A DNA stretch of 64,000 bases, taken from contig CM063243.1 of the NCBI GenBank assembly GCA_032158295.1, forward strand, positions 17,762,302-17,826,301, given 5' to 3'. Origin of the DNA: Pycnopodia helianthoides. Its lineage: Eukaryota; Echinodermata; Asteroidea; Forcipulatida; Asteriidae. Both the position numbers and the translations under genes were made by a program. This document shows positions 10,601 through 20,584 of the stretch, one piece after another; the stretch's first letter is position 1; each line of letters begins with the position of its first letter. A model generated the notes under the pieces. It ran no database searches. It was not told the origin of the DNA and was given only the letters and a program-made list of their open reading frames with translations.

Positions 10601-13600
10601 AGTCAAGTGAAGGATACAGCAGTCTGAACTAAAAACAGATGCCACTCTTGTTAAGATCACCGTCGTACATTACAGGTGACTTTAATCTAATTACCAAGAT
10701 CTAATTCAGGTATTGGTTGTACAATCGTTGTGGTCAATTACTTTTTCAGCCGAGTACCAAGGCAAGTACCGCCGAGTAGTAGTATCGGGTATGATTGCTG
10801 GGACCCACCTTCATTCCGACAAAGAGGTCATAGTGAAAGTCATTGCCCAGAATTGACATTTTCTCAATGTTTCGTGTGTGGACATACTATATTATATTGA
10901 TATTTTAAACAGAATGTCTGTTTCATAATGTGTTTTTTTAAAGAAATTTTTACTGAAAAAAGAAAGTACACAAATCAACAATAGACCTTATGCATTGATG
11001 TCATCATGCCGCCATCTTGGAGGTAAAAAGAAGACGAAACAATGGAAAACGCACAACTGGTACGTGTGGTGCAGAGGATGAGCCAACGAGCAAGCTTCTT
11101 TTGACCTCTAGCCGAGGGCGCCCTACTCAAATGACGTCATGTGCATAAGGTCTCCATTAGCGATGATTGGGCATATTGTGATGATTATACAGTGTGTAAA
11201 CCAGTGGTCTTTCCGTCGTCTCTCCCCTTTAGGTATCAATGAATTTAACTACAAAGATGGAAATCATTTGCCAACGCATCATGGCTTTGACTATGTGGGC
11301 ACGATACTTCCATTCAGTCTTGTGTGGAAATGTGATACCACAAAGGTAAAGCGCCAGGGCCCAACTTCATGGAGCTGCTTAAGAAGAAACTAATGCTTAA
11401 CAACTGTCTGCTAAGCAGAAATGAGCAGGATACCAGTCACAAATTGAACATGTGACATGGTAGTTTGGCTGGTAACCTTATTCTGGCAAGCATAATTTTG
11501 TCGTGCTTATAGCTACTTTTTGCGCTTAAGCAGCTCTATGAAATTGGGCCCAGGTTGCGGCCGGGACTCAGGATATAGACCCCTTAATTCTCAGACGATG
11601 CCATTTTTGTTATGGCTCGCCGTGCTGGTGTATCGACACGTGCACATCACACACCGATACTTCAATACTGCACAACCATGTGTTACAAAATGCAATGCTA
11701 GATGACACTACTGTTTGGCACCCTGCATGTGCATAGTTACTGCAGCATGGCACACCTCCTGTGCTGCTATAGAAATGTGACATCATCAGTGAGAAGGGTT
11801 CTACGGTTCTTTAAAATGTGCATATGCCCAGAAATACTTAAGACCATAGAAAACTTGAGATGGGTTCTGAGCAGGCCCCTCCCCCCGCCCCCCTATCTGG
11901 TTATGCCACTGCAGTTCGGTCTCATGTGCTGAGTGTATTGGTATGACTGCATTGCCAAGAAACATCATGCAATACATGTACTCGTGTGACAATCCCTGCA
12001 GCACAGAATTTGCAACTGCTGAAGTGTACAGTGCCCCAAAATGAAGAGAAATAAATAATCTTGGTTAAAATTTCCTAGAGCTGCTTATAAGCACAAAAAG
12101 TTGCTAAGCACAACAAAATTATTTGTTTACCAAATAAAGTTACCAGCCCAAGTAATATCACACGTCATGTACAATCTATGACTTGTATCCTGCTAACGCT
12201 TGCTTAGCAGAAAATTTTGGGCAATATTTTCTGCTTACAAATTAAGCAGCTCTGTGATATTGGGCCCTGGTTGAAACCCATTTACTTGATCCTAATCATG
12301 ACGTGTCTTTTGGCGCGTCATGGCCAAACAGTCTTGTGCATCATCAAACTAAAGTTCTCGTGGCTGAGTTTTACGGTCAACAGAGTGTGGGTTCGAATCC
12401 CGGTCCTTGGGCGAGACACCTAACTTTAACTGGCTCCCATCACCCAGGAGTAAATGGGCACCTGTGAGGGGTAGTGATTAGCAACCTGTGCCCCCATTTG
12501 GCTGCCGTTGCTGCATACTCCTAAGGAGTTTATTAGATGGCATCAGGAATGCATAAAGCCTAATGAACAAGGCTATACTTGGCTTGAAAAAGCACATAAT
12601 CAATTCACAACGTGATTATTTTTTTTAAATGTTTTGTTTCCTTCTGCAGAAAATGTTGTCGTACCCAGATAAATTCTCATGTTTCCTGTATTCCAATGAC
12701 ACGATAAGACAGCAACCCATCAGCCCACATAACCTAACATCAACACTTCTCCTTGAAGCCAAGTCTTTCGTCTATGATCATCAAGAAGAGCCATTCTTCT
12801 TCTATTTCTCCTTCCCACAGACACATTCAAGTTTGTTTAGCTCGGAGGAATTTAAGAATTCTTCTAGGAGAGGTAGATAGCTTTTTGAACAAATTTCTTC
12901 TGAAATCGTCCCAAGTAGGAATGTCACTTACATTGATCTTGTCAGGACTACCACCCAAAGCTTACCCAATAATTCCCCAAATTGACCCAATAAGGAATAT
13001 TTCCCAAAGTTGAACTGCCCATAATATACCATGCTCAATATGTGGCAGAGGGAGTCCCCCAAATGTTAACACTCTTATACAGAAGTACACCCCCCTGAAA
13101 ATCTTCTTAATAATTCCTGAGATTCCCAGAGCATAATGAAGACTTAATAGGGGTGGGGGTGGGGTGCACGTTGCCCATATGGAGCTTCAAATGGCCCATA
13201 AACAAAATGGCCCATTAAAAAAATGGACCAAATCAGGGGGTTCTATTCAGAGTTGACCCACGCAGCAATAGCAACCAAAGTTGTGATTGTTAATATTTTG
13301 TTTAGGTCCGTTCGGCGACAATGTAAATGAGATGAGTTGGGCAGTAGGGGAGATGCTTGATTTACTAAGAGAGCTACACCTAGAGAGGAACACACTGGTC
13401 ATCTTCCTGTCTGATCATGGACCCGAACGAGAGATGTGCAAAGAAGGAGGTTCTGCAGGTCCACTCCGAGGTTAGTGAAGATGTTTTTAAGATGCTAAGA
13501 TGGAAGCAGACAAACCAAAGGGCTGTGATTTCTCAGGATTTGTTTTCTCAAAACCTTCTTGAACCTTCAAAGTTTTTTATTTTAAAAATCCGGAGGTTGC

Positions 13601-14666
13601 AGGTTCAAGTCCTGCTCTAGTAAATTTGTCTTTGTTCAAACCAAAACCGCTTGAAATTTACTCGGTCAGTTTCCCTTACGGTTTATTACTATTATTATTA
13701 TTACCCCTGGCCTCTAAATAAGCAACAGGAATTAGTGCTCTATTAAAGGCATCCTTGGTTTCACCGCAAGTACAACAATAAATAAACATTTTCTTATTTT
13801 CATTTTCATTCCTTGGATTGTTAATCCTTGATTGTTGTAATTTGTTATTGTTGTAATGCGTTGTAAGAACGCTATATAAATGGTTAGATTATTATTATTA
13901 TTATGTCTATGGCACCCCTATGGAAATTCCAATGACTACCTTCCAAATGTAGCCCAAAGCTAACCCTGTCTTGTCTAATACCGTCCTCAACTCCAAGCTT
14001 AATGGAACAACATCATGAAATATCTTATTAAATTCATTAAATACAGGATGGAAGGGGAACACGTGGGACGGTGGTGTACGGGTACCAGCTATAGCCTGGT
14101 GGCCCGGTACCATCCCATCTGACGTCACCAACCACGAAGTCATCAGCTCCATGGATCTCTTCAACACGGCTATTGACCTGGCCGGAGGAACCCCGCCAAC
14201 AGATCGTATAATCGATGGGCGGAGCCTCAAGGAGGTGTTGCTACAGGGGGGCAAAACACCGCACGAGACCCTCTTCCATTATTGCGGGGTGCACATGATG
14301 GCAGTACGATACCGTCAATACAAAGTACACTACCACACCCAGAAGATACCAACAGCCAGCGAGTTGGCAGAGCATTGTGGACCGACGGGTATACCAGACA
14401 GTAAGGGAGTTAATACCTGCATGGACTGTGGGGGCGCTTGCGTTACGCGACATGACCCTCCGCTGCTGTTCAACATGGACCAGGATCCCAATGAAGAATA
14501 CCCACTGGATCCAGAGAAGTATAAAGACCTGTTAGAAGATGTAGGAAGATTGCTGTCTGATCATAAAGCAGCGATGGTTATGGGTAGGCCACTCTTCAAC
14601 GATCTTGACAATGCTCTCGCACCGTGCTGTAACCCACCCTACTGTTGGTGCAATTATGTCAACTGA
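7578..14666 (+). CDS. Arylsulfatase (ARSA-like), complete gene of seven coding exons
   Basis: Joining 7578-7687, 8052-8191, 9403-9567, 11233-11345, 12650-12872, 13306-13470 and 14047-14666 gives 1536 nt: 511 residues plus TGA, with every junction in phase and GT-AG. Arylsulfatases hydrolyse sulfate esters of lipids, glycans or aryl compounds, in lysosomes or secreted. The protein has a hydrophobic N-terminus (about residues 1-18) expected to be a signal peptide. It then has the metal pair D34-D35, the formylglycine signature C74-T-P-S-R78 followed by GSMLTGR, M-S-G-K135-W-H137-LG, P-Q-T-H235, S-D287-H288-G-P-E and K308. The length matches human ARSA (507 aa). The C-terminus ends in a cysteine cluster (APCCNPPYCWCNY). 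The start is fixed by an in-frame TGA at 7539-7541. An STS-type or other S1 sulfatase specificity is possible; the substrate cannot be told from sequence. Confidence 0.93.
7881..8011. mobile_element. 131-bp inverted-repeat element with CTCF-like sites, arylsulfatase intron 1
   Basis: The left arm is TGGGAGACTTTTGGTGACGC then TAGGTGGCAGCAGAC. The right arm is the complement of TGGGAGACTTTGGAACCC then TAGGTGGCAGCAGAC. The element ends 40 bases before the exon 2 acceptor. A single arm of the same family is at 15279-15312. No coding capacity. Confidence 0.75.
8052..8191 (+). CDS. Arylsulfatase coding exon 2 (formylglycine site)
   Basis: The acceptor is TCTACATTTAG and the donor is GTGGGT. It encodes YGDLSSYGHPSQEFG and the sulfatase signature CTPSRGSMLTG. 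The Cys at 8161-8163 (residue 74) is the one that the formylglycine-generating enzyme converts to the catalytic aldehyde. Confidence 0.93.
8296..8922. mobile_element. 627-bp foldback (long inverted repeat) in arylsulfatase intron 2
   Basis: The element starts AGACCATGTATCCTGTGAC and ends with the diverged complement GTCACGGGGTACATGGTCT. The arms pair over most of their length. The centre is a near-perfect palindrome: an 18-bp arm at 8611-8628 (AACAAGGTTACACGGTCT), two bases, and the exact complement at 8631-8648. Half of the same element is present at 59034-59328. Confidence 0.8.
9008..9288. mobile_element. MITE, GGGCCCAATTTCAT family, copy 2 (intron 2)
   Basis: The ends are AGCCCAATTTCATATAAAGC and GCAGCTTTATGAAATTGGGTCC. 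The interior differs from copy 1 and shares with the 16.2-kb copy a segment near AATCCATTGTAAAC and ATCAAATCTTCTTG-type sequence. Confidence 0.7.
9403..9567 (+). CDS. Arylsulfatase coding exon 3
   Basis: The acceptor is TTATTGTTCAG and the donor is GTAAGG. It encodes GRYPVRIGL and ends in GYATGMSGKWHLG, the conserved Lys-x-His segment of the active site. Confidence 0.93.
9568..11232 (+). other. Arylsulfatase intron 3 with two short elements
   Basis: Contains a CA-rich inverted structure at about 9955-10165 in which the block GGGGACC..CTATTGTCC..CTCTTTTGTT occurs twice in direct orientation (from 9997 and from 10100) inside outward CACACA/GTGTGT flanks. It also holds an AGACC-type MITE at 10983-11153. 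No exon is missing by phase, because exons 3 and 4 join in frame. Confidence 0.55.
10983..11153. mobile_element. 171-bp MITE with AGACCTTATGCA ends
   Basis: Begins AGACCTTATGCATTGATGTC and ends TGACGTCATGTGCATAAGGTCT, an inverted pair of about 20 bp. It contains CCGCCATCTTGG, the complement of the AAGATGGCGG form recognised by YY1-type factors. A related element is at 37451-37637. Confidence 0.75.
11233..11345 (+). CDS. Arylsulfatase coding exon 4
   Basis: The acceptor is CTCCCCTTTAG and the donor is GTAAAG. It encodes the NHLPTHHGFDYVGTILPFS block typical of ARSA-type sulfatases. It runs from phase 1 to phase 0. Confidence 0.92.
11357..11552. mobile_element. MITE, GGGCCCAATTTCAT family, copy 3 (intron 4)
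   Basis: The clearest copy. The ends are GGGCCCAACTTCATGGAGCT and AGCTCTATGAAATTGGGCCC. The interior includes AGCAGGATACCAGTCACAAA and GGTAGTTTGGCTGGTAACCT. It lies 11 bases downstream of the exon 4 end, so it begins almost at the splice donor. Confidence 0.85.
12068..12267. mobile_element. MITE, GGGCCCAATTTCAT family, copy 4 (intron 4)
   Basis: The right end reads GCAGCTCTGTGATATTGGGC and the left arm CTAGAGCTGCTTATAAGCAC, with the outermost left bases degraded. The interior is the family core in inverted orientation (ACGTCATGTACAATCTATGA). Confidence 0.7.
12345..12600 (+). mobile_element. SINE-like element with B-box and CCTTGGGCGAGACAC body
   Basis: GTGGGTTCGAATCCC matches an internal B box. 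It is followed by a body beginning GGTCCTTGGGCGAGACACCT and a CCCAGGAGTAAATGGGCACC segment, a layout seen in tRNA-derived SINEs of many marine animals. The A-box head is poorly preserved (GTGGCTGAGTTTTACGG). Confidence 0.6.
12650..12872 (+). CDS. Arylsulfatase coding exon 5
   Basis: The acceptor is TTTCCTTCTGCAG and the donor is GTAGAT. It encodes the segment CFLYSNDTIRQQPIS and then FFFYFSFPQTHSSLF with the active-site His235. Three N-glycosylation sequons (NDT, NLT, NSS) are visible. Confidence 0.92.
13306..13470 (+). CDS. Arylsulfatase coding exon 6
   Basis: The acceptor is TTTTGTTTAG and the donor is GTTAGT. It encodes GDNVNEMSWAVGEMLD, a hallmark of the family, and VIFLSDHGPE. D287-H288 occupy the position of the second calcium-ligand pair (Asp-Asn in human ARSA). 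Confidence 0.92.
13590..13910 (+). mobile_element. Truncated SINE (SINE-B) plus an ATT-tailed 3' fragment, intron 6
   Basis: From 13590 the sequence CCGGAGGTTGCAGGTTCAAG followed by CTCTAGTAAATTTGTCTTTG matches the B box and body of the SINE at 17690-17870. From about 13850 GTAAGAACGCTATATAAATG followed by ATTATTATT is typical of a SINE or LINE 3' tail. Confidence 0.6.
14047..14666 (+). CDS. Arylsulfatase coding exon 7 (C-terminal, with stop)
   Basis: The acceptor is ATTAAATACAG. It encodes WKGNTWDGGVRVPAIAWWPG, then the C-terminal subdomain with LFNTAIDLAGG and the closing cysteine cluster, and ends at TGA 14664-14666. No frameshift or internal stop is present, so the gene appears intact. 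Confidence 0.93.
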
Positions 14667-15278
14667 AGTTAGGTCCGAATTAATGGCACTCGGTGGAGGG
14701 GGCGAGTAGATTAAATAGACTGGCTTGGTGGCTGCAGTATTATTTGTCAGATTTTTTTTGGAGCCTCTTGAGTAATCGTTTTCCTTTGAAAATACCGGTG
14801 TCACAATGAAACCCCGACTTGACAAAGGAAAGATGACAAAGGTTCTCATAATAAGCACCGGATTTGATGTTGTCATGTGAGAAAATATTTGTAGAACCCG
14901 AGTTCATGGCCGATAATCTGCCATGGTATGCTTACTCGCATTGAGCTATATACAATGGTAAACAATGGTGGCAGCCTGTCCATTCTGCCACATTTTTACA
15001 ACAGGACAAAGTTCTGAATTGGGGGTTACACAAAAAAAACACGGAAAAGGGATATTACAAGGCATGTTTTCCAATACCTGGTGTCCCTCTTGAAACAGGG
15101 TGTGGCACAGTAGGTGCAGGCCTATGCAAGTTACACAATGGAAAATCCAGGTGGATATTTGCGTCAGCCGTTCGGCAGCCTACACAAAATTGAGGGCGCT
15201 CCGAAGTTGTTCCATTCATAATAAACCGTCTGCCAGAAATTGATTGTTTTTGTGTGATTTGGTTTTCTTTTTGACAAT

Positions 15279-15312
15279 TGGAGACTTTTGACGACACTAG
15301 GTGGCAGCAGAC
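15279..15312 (+). repeat. Solo arm of the GGAGACTTT element with CTCF-like motif
   Basis: TTGGAGACTTTTGACGACAC followed by TAGGTGGCAGCAGAC matches the arms of the element at 7881-8011, and the bases after it (ATCCATTGTTCTC) match that element's interior. No partner arm was found nearby. Confidence 0.7.
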
Positions 15313-16147
15313 TTACTTCATATATATCCATTGTTCTCAAAGTTAACAAAAAGAAAAACGCAAGAACGAAAAAGTTTTCATTTGAAGGGTTAGGGGTGGT
15401 TAGAGTTGATGTGTTGTTTACATAAAAACATTCAGATGTTCTTTCAAAGGGGGAAAACCGGTGAAACATGATCCTGTGAATAACGGACATATAGACTGCT
15501 GTATTTAACTTTGCAATTATTTTATTTCATTTCAAAGAACTGTTTACGATTAAAGAGTACCTTTCAATTTTTAGTTTGAAAACAAACTTCCAACGGAAAA
15601 ATATTTAGCTTACTGGATAGTATTAATGAATCAGATACGATTACACTACTATTATTATTTCTTTTCTTTTTTTATTATGGGTAAATAAAGTAAAATAAAC
15701 ATAAACTTTTCATTGAATTACTCAGCATTGAATTAAACAGCCATTGTCTTTCTCGTTTAGTACATATCTTTCCAAGGTTTTACTCTTGGAAACTGGGAAA
15801 ATGTAACCAGGAATGTCTTTAAAAATTGGTAAAATTGAATGACGATATGTTGATGCAGTTTTAATGCTTAACCCATCAGCACGATGTAAGAGCATCATTT
15901 TGAAATTGCTCAATTGTAGTTATGGCCTAATGTACTTTGATATCCAACGGTTTACGATGACTAATGCATAATTTACGCTTGCATTTCTGCTTTTAAAGTT
16001 TGCGTTTTGTAGTGTGTTTAAAAAAAATTGTCTTTTGAACATCTCAACTGATTCTATTTTATATTTGTACAGGTGCTGGTTTGGTCATGCAATTCTCATT
16101 CTTTCATTGTAGAATTGTGAAAGTATAAAATTGCTTTAATATCCCGA

Positions 16148-16486
16148 GCACAATTCCATGAAGCTGTTTAAACAAAAAGAAAAAGAAAAAAGAATTTGGC
16201 GAGCATCAAAACATGTTCCTTAGAAAATTCAATTACAATCCTAAGTAGAAGTTTCATGTCATAATCTGTGCTTAGCATAATAACCAAAGGAGAAAAGCAC
16301 ACTAAGTTTCAGGCGGTTCTTGTCACCAGAATTGAAATCCATTGTAAATGCGTACACATGCACTATCAAATCTTCTTGATCGATTATCAAATTCTATTTT
16401 GCTTATGCACATTCCTGAACAAAGTACAGTAAGAACACAAACAACTTGCTTGCTTGCCAGTAAACTACTTAACGGAATTGGTCACA
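16148..16486. mobile_element. MITE, GGGCCCAATTTCAT family, diverged copy 5
   Basis: The arms GCACAATTCCATGAAGCTG and CTACTTAACGGAATTGGTC are degraded. The interior shares AAATCCATTGTAAATGCG and ATCAAATCTTCTTGATCGAT-type sequence with the 9.0-kb copy. Confidence 0.55.
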
Positions 16487-16674
16487 AATTTAGGTAATTG
16501 GTTTTTGAAGTTTTGACTTTACACAAGTCATAGTTACAAGTAGAAGGAAGCTTGGTGCATGAAGCTTTGAATCCTTAATGAGGTTGTATGCAGTATGCAT
16601 CTTCAATATTTAATATGCATTTTTAATTAACTGTTATTTTGTCACCAACTACATGTGTTTTAATGTTTTACATT

Positions 16675-16770
16675 TAGCCTTTGATAAAAACTCTGCCAGG
16701 GTCAAAACAAGTTTATATTTTGCATATATACCATAGGTCATTCGGACTGGTGAGCAGTTTGTAATGGATA
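16675..16770 (+). repeat. Penelope-like tail relic, copy 1
   Basis: CCTTTGATAAAAACTCTGCC then AGGGTCAAAAC and CCATAGGTCATTCGGACTGG match, with decay, the better preserved tails at 23341-23530 and 57528-57642. Confidence 0.5.
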
Positions 16771-16799
16771 GTTCCATTTTTTCATGATTTATTTAATGT

Positions 16800-17051
16800 A
16801 TACTTTCAAATCGAAGATTGGCCGAGCCCCACCTTACATCGCAAAATCTTCTTGTACCCCCTCATGTACACCCCTTTGCGCATTCTTCATTCATCTAATC
16901 AGTCCCTCTTAACTGTCGAAAGAGCGTCATCAACATATGGCGATCTTGCCTTTTCCGTTTGTGCACCTAAACTTTGGTACAATTTACCTGTCAATTCAAG
17001 AAGTTGAAGTTCCTTTAACTTATTCAAAAACTTGCTTTTAGACTCATTTGT
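16800..17051 (+). pseudogene. L2/CR1-like LINE reverse transcriptase, C-terminal fragment
   Basis: One frame encodes STYGDLAFSVCAPKLWYNLP and then, after an in-frame stop, SSFNLFKNLLLDSF. This matches the well-known C-terminal block of L2/CR1-clade non-LTR retrotransposons (YGxxAFSxxAPxLWNxLP and SxxxFKxxLKTxLF). An earlier part (APPYIAKSSC) lies in a shifted frame, so the fragment is broken by at least one frameshift and one stop. It is interrupted downstream by the TTAA element at 17056-17389. Confidence 0.75.
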
Positions 17052-17055
17052 TTAA

Positions 17056-17389
17056 AGGCCCTGTACACTATTGGTAAGATCGAAAAACACAATGTTTACA
17101 GATTCACACATAACTTACATGATTTAAAGTAAGTAATGGTAGAAAGGGTTCCTTAAAATATGTCGGCCTAAAATGCTATCGTTTCTGAGAAACGAGTAAA
17201 ACAATAGTAACTATCGCGCGCCATAATTTGAAAAAACAGAAAACACATAAGATCTCTTTTCACTATTTTCTCGTGACCTCGATGACCAATTGAGCTCAAA
17301 CTTTCACAGGTTTGTTTGTTCATGCATATGTTTAATCACACAAAATGTGGACACTGATTTTGAGCTGTTACCAAAAGTGTACAACACCT
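17056..17389. mobile_element. 334-bp MITE flanked by TTAA, inserted in a LINE tail
   Basis: TTAA stands at 17052-17055 and 17390-17393. Inside, the ends AGGCCCTGTACACTATTGGT and ACCAAAAGTGTACAACACCT are inverted repeats. Exact TTAA duplication is the signature of piggyBac-type transposition. No coding capacity. Confidence 0.8.
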
Positions 17390-17689
17390 TTAACTCGGCA
17401 TATAATTAGTGGTATTGTACATGACCCATAATGTGTATTAATTTGTTCACTTTATGATTTGTATCTTTGAATTACAGATTTCTCTATTTTTGCTTGTTAT
17501 GTCTTTTATTTGCTGCACCTTGAAATAGGGTATTGTACACTAGATGTATTGTAAATTATAAATGTTTGTACTTTTATTTTTGTACTTGATGTTTGAAGTA
17601 AAAAGTTGCATCCCCTTCAAAGTGATCCCTTAGTTTCCCAGGTTGTATCGTTAACTTGGGTGTGATCCTTGGCTACACGGCAGTTACAG

Positions 17690-17870
17690 GTTGAATGGCT
17701 TCTGACTGGTACCCCCGAAACAAAAATATTGACAAAATAGGGCTGGATAGCTCAGTTGGTAGAGCGCCGCACGTTAATCCGGAGGTCGTTGGTTCAAATC
17801 CCGCTCTAGTAACCTTTTCTTTGTTCAACCTCAAATTAATATTACAAATAGAATTAGCTGTTACAAACTG
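17690..17870 (+). mobile_element. tRNA-derived SINE (SINE-B), full copy
   Basis: The A box TAGCTCAGTTGGTAGAGCGC and B box GGTTCAAATCCC are well preserved, with the body CTCTAGTAACCTTTTCTTTG. A 5' extension GGCTTCTGACTGGTACCCCC with TTGACAAAATAGGG precedes the tRNA-like part and also occurs in the copy at 52510-52655. The two halves of the acceptor stem do not pair well, so this is not a working tRNA gene. Confidence 0.75.
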
Positions 17871-18899
17871 TTTACCAACCAAACTGATAAATGACCGACA
17901 GCATAAATGCGAAAAAAAGTTTTCATTTTAAAAAACAAGTCAAATTGAATAAAACTTTGTATCAACTTCTTCACTGTGACTTAAATGGTAATGTTGTCTG
18001 GACAACAGGGTACTTCAAATAATGCGACGCCCGACGCCAAAATGGCATTAGAAGGTTCAAAACAACCAAAAAATCAGCCATGATATCAATGTGATGTCTT
18101 AAACAGTCTATATGTTGAGAAACACTTACATTGTAGGCCCTAATTACGTGTTATTTGGAATCTCTCATTAATATTCTCAGGAAGTACCTGGTTTGGGCAT
18201 GGAGCGTCACATATAAATGTTAAGCAAAACGGATTTTGAAAGTTGAACAAACCGTGAACCTCTAAGTTATTTGGTGTAATGTCGGAACTTGCTAAGAAGA
18301 ATTTGTTTTTACTCATAGTATAGTATAGTATATTCTGTTTGAATTAATGTATGCTAGACACTGTTATATACATATTATATGTGTACACTATTTACAAAAG
18401 TAACATTGGAAATAAGAGAATATACTTTGTATACATTTACAGCAATCAAATATCATTAAACAAGAAACATGTGGGGATATAAATATTAACTGAAATGATT
18501 GCACATTATTTCTATCTTTATTAATGTTTGTCAATTGTACAAGGGAAACATTTCAACAAAAATTAGCAACGAAAACATAGGACCGAGACTTATTTTTTAA
18601 AACTCTCTTTTTCCTTCCAAATGCACGCCACAGGAAAATGTGATAAAACTGAAAACATTTTATGTGGTTTTCCTTTGATTTCCCTCCTTATCATGATAAT
18701 TACTATCCGCTGTCTCTGGCTGTGTGCATTTCAATTTGCCGTTTAAAGACCCCCCCTAAGTGTACACTGATGTCACACTCCGCTACTGTGTGCCCTGTGT
18801 TGAGAGTCACAAATGCATGCAAAGATATGGTTCGGGTCTAACTGCGCACTCGTCACCTAAAGTAACACATGCTGCACAGTAACACATGGGCAATCTGGA

Positions 18900-18925
18900 C
18901 CCCCCCCCCCCCCCCCCCCCCCCCC
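18900..18925. repeat. Homopolymer run of 26 C
   Basis: An uninterrupted C26 (G26 on the other strand) follows GGGCAATCTGGA. Other runs of 9 or more G or C occur across the window. The length may be inexact, because such runs are hard to sequence. Confidence 0.8.
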
Positions 18926-18974
18926 GTAATGTCGTAACTGAGATTCATTGCGAGTGATGACGCCCGATGAATTG

Positions 18975-19465
18975 GTTCATCAATGGTCAATTTGGGCAAA
19001 AACTGTTGCAATTTCATTTAATTTTGAGCTAAAGAATTTGACAAGCTCACGAAGGGTAAGCCAAGTATTTTCAGTCAATTTTGGGCATAAAATCTAACCA
19101 CAGTTGCGGCAATAAATGTAACATAAAATTTTACCAAAAGCTACAGCGTAGAATTTGACAAATTCATAAGTGATAAGCCTTGCATTTTTGGGGTCAATTT
19201 TGGCCATACAATTTCACCAAAGCAAACAAATTGACAAATTCACAAGGGATAAGGCTTGAATTTTCAGTCAATTTTGGACCTAAAATTTAACAAAGCTACA
19301 GCGTAGAATTTGACAAAATTCTATTTGACAAAATCCACAAAGGGGGTAAGCCTTGCATTTTCAGTCAAATTTTGGCATAAAATTGAATCAAAACTATAGC
19401 AAAGAGTTTAGCAAATGCACAAGGAGTAAGCCTTGCAATGTTTAGGTAATTTTGGCATTTATGCA
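18975..19465. repeat. Degenerate tandem array, unit about 75-120 bp
   Basis: The pieces AATTTGACAAATTCACAAGG, GTAAGCCTTGCATTTTCAGT and CAATTTTGGCATAAAATT recur in the same order about five times, with phrase starts near 19074, 19193, 19268, 19363 and 19443. Copies are diverged by substitutions and indels. Confidence 0.75.
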
Positions 19466-19749
19466 AAGTTGCTGTACTTACTAGACATCCCTAAGAACTT
19501 CAAGAGTTTCTTCCACAATTTGAGGGGTGTGAACAATCAGTTTGAGGTGGTCCAAGCATTGGTTCAGCTCTTTTGATGGAAACTTAAAGCAAGAGCACGA
19601 GTTGCATTTACTGTAAAAAAGTGTGTGGGATGTGATTATTCAGTGTTCACGAGTGAACCACTGGAAAGAGTTTGACGAAAGTTCAAAATATATTCCTCTT
19701 TGCTCTGCATCTCAGCGGACAGGATTTTTCCTTTCATAAACAACCCTTT

Positions 19750-19905
19750 GGCCGTGTCCGAACTGACGGCTACAGCTACGGCTACGGCTGGATCAACGCG
19801 TCGTCGTATGTTGAAGTATAGGACGCAACACCCTTAGCAACACCCTTAGGAACAGTCGTAGTCGTAGCCGTAGCTATAGCAGTTTATTCAGATTCGGCTC
19901 TTGTC
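19750..19905. mobile_element. GGCCGTGTCC-family element, copy 1
   Basis: Begins GGCCGTGTCCGAACTGACGG, followed by repeated GGCTACGGCT. The right half carries the complementary CGTAGTCGTAGCCGTAGCTA, but its outer end is degraded. The central GAAGTATAGGACG is shared with the copies near 23.8 and 37.9 kb. Confidence 0.7.
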
Positions 19906-20584
19906 TCAAAGCATACACCAATGAGGAATAAAAGTTTCCATCAACGGAAGGAAGACGCAGCCCGGATTTGTTCCCTGTATTACTGACTAAAGACATTCTC
20001 CAATAGTTAGCTAAATTGGTTTCTGCAACTACTGAATGCAACCATTCTCGATAATTCTTCTTTCACTAGCAGAACACCATAAACACATATTTTAATATTT
20101 TTTTTCAGCCGAGTAAAGCAAAATTAAACTTTCATTTTAGTACAAAATTTGTGTCCTCTTAAGGAGAAACGACGCCTAAAAAATTCAATACCTTAATTAC
20201 TGTTGTCATTTGTCTTGTACACAGCTTTTAAAAAAAAATGACTTACAGCTTGGGTAACCATTTGAACTATCTATCGCAAAAATAGAGTCAAAATTCTGCA
20301 TTTGGCACAACCGAGTGCATTTTTTAAGCAATCATCTTTAGAACTTCAACATTCTGAATGAGAAAGGTTATATCATAACAAAAATAAGCAGCCAAGAATT
20401 TCATGACTGGCCGTCCTTTTTTACCTATAACATAAATCAAGTCGTCAGTTATGTTTTTACTTACCTTTGGGCAGTGTACGTAAAAACATGTTTACCATCA
20501 AATATTTCACTAACACACATAATAACATTGATACGTAGTCTCTTACAGAGTACAGGCTGCTAGCACAAGCCATCATAGACCCCT

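Noticed and set aside
17740..17813. Functional tRNA gene
   Set aside because: A and B boxes are good, but the acceptor stem does not pair well, and the 5' extension and 3' body recur with other copies, so it is a SINE.
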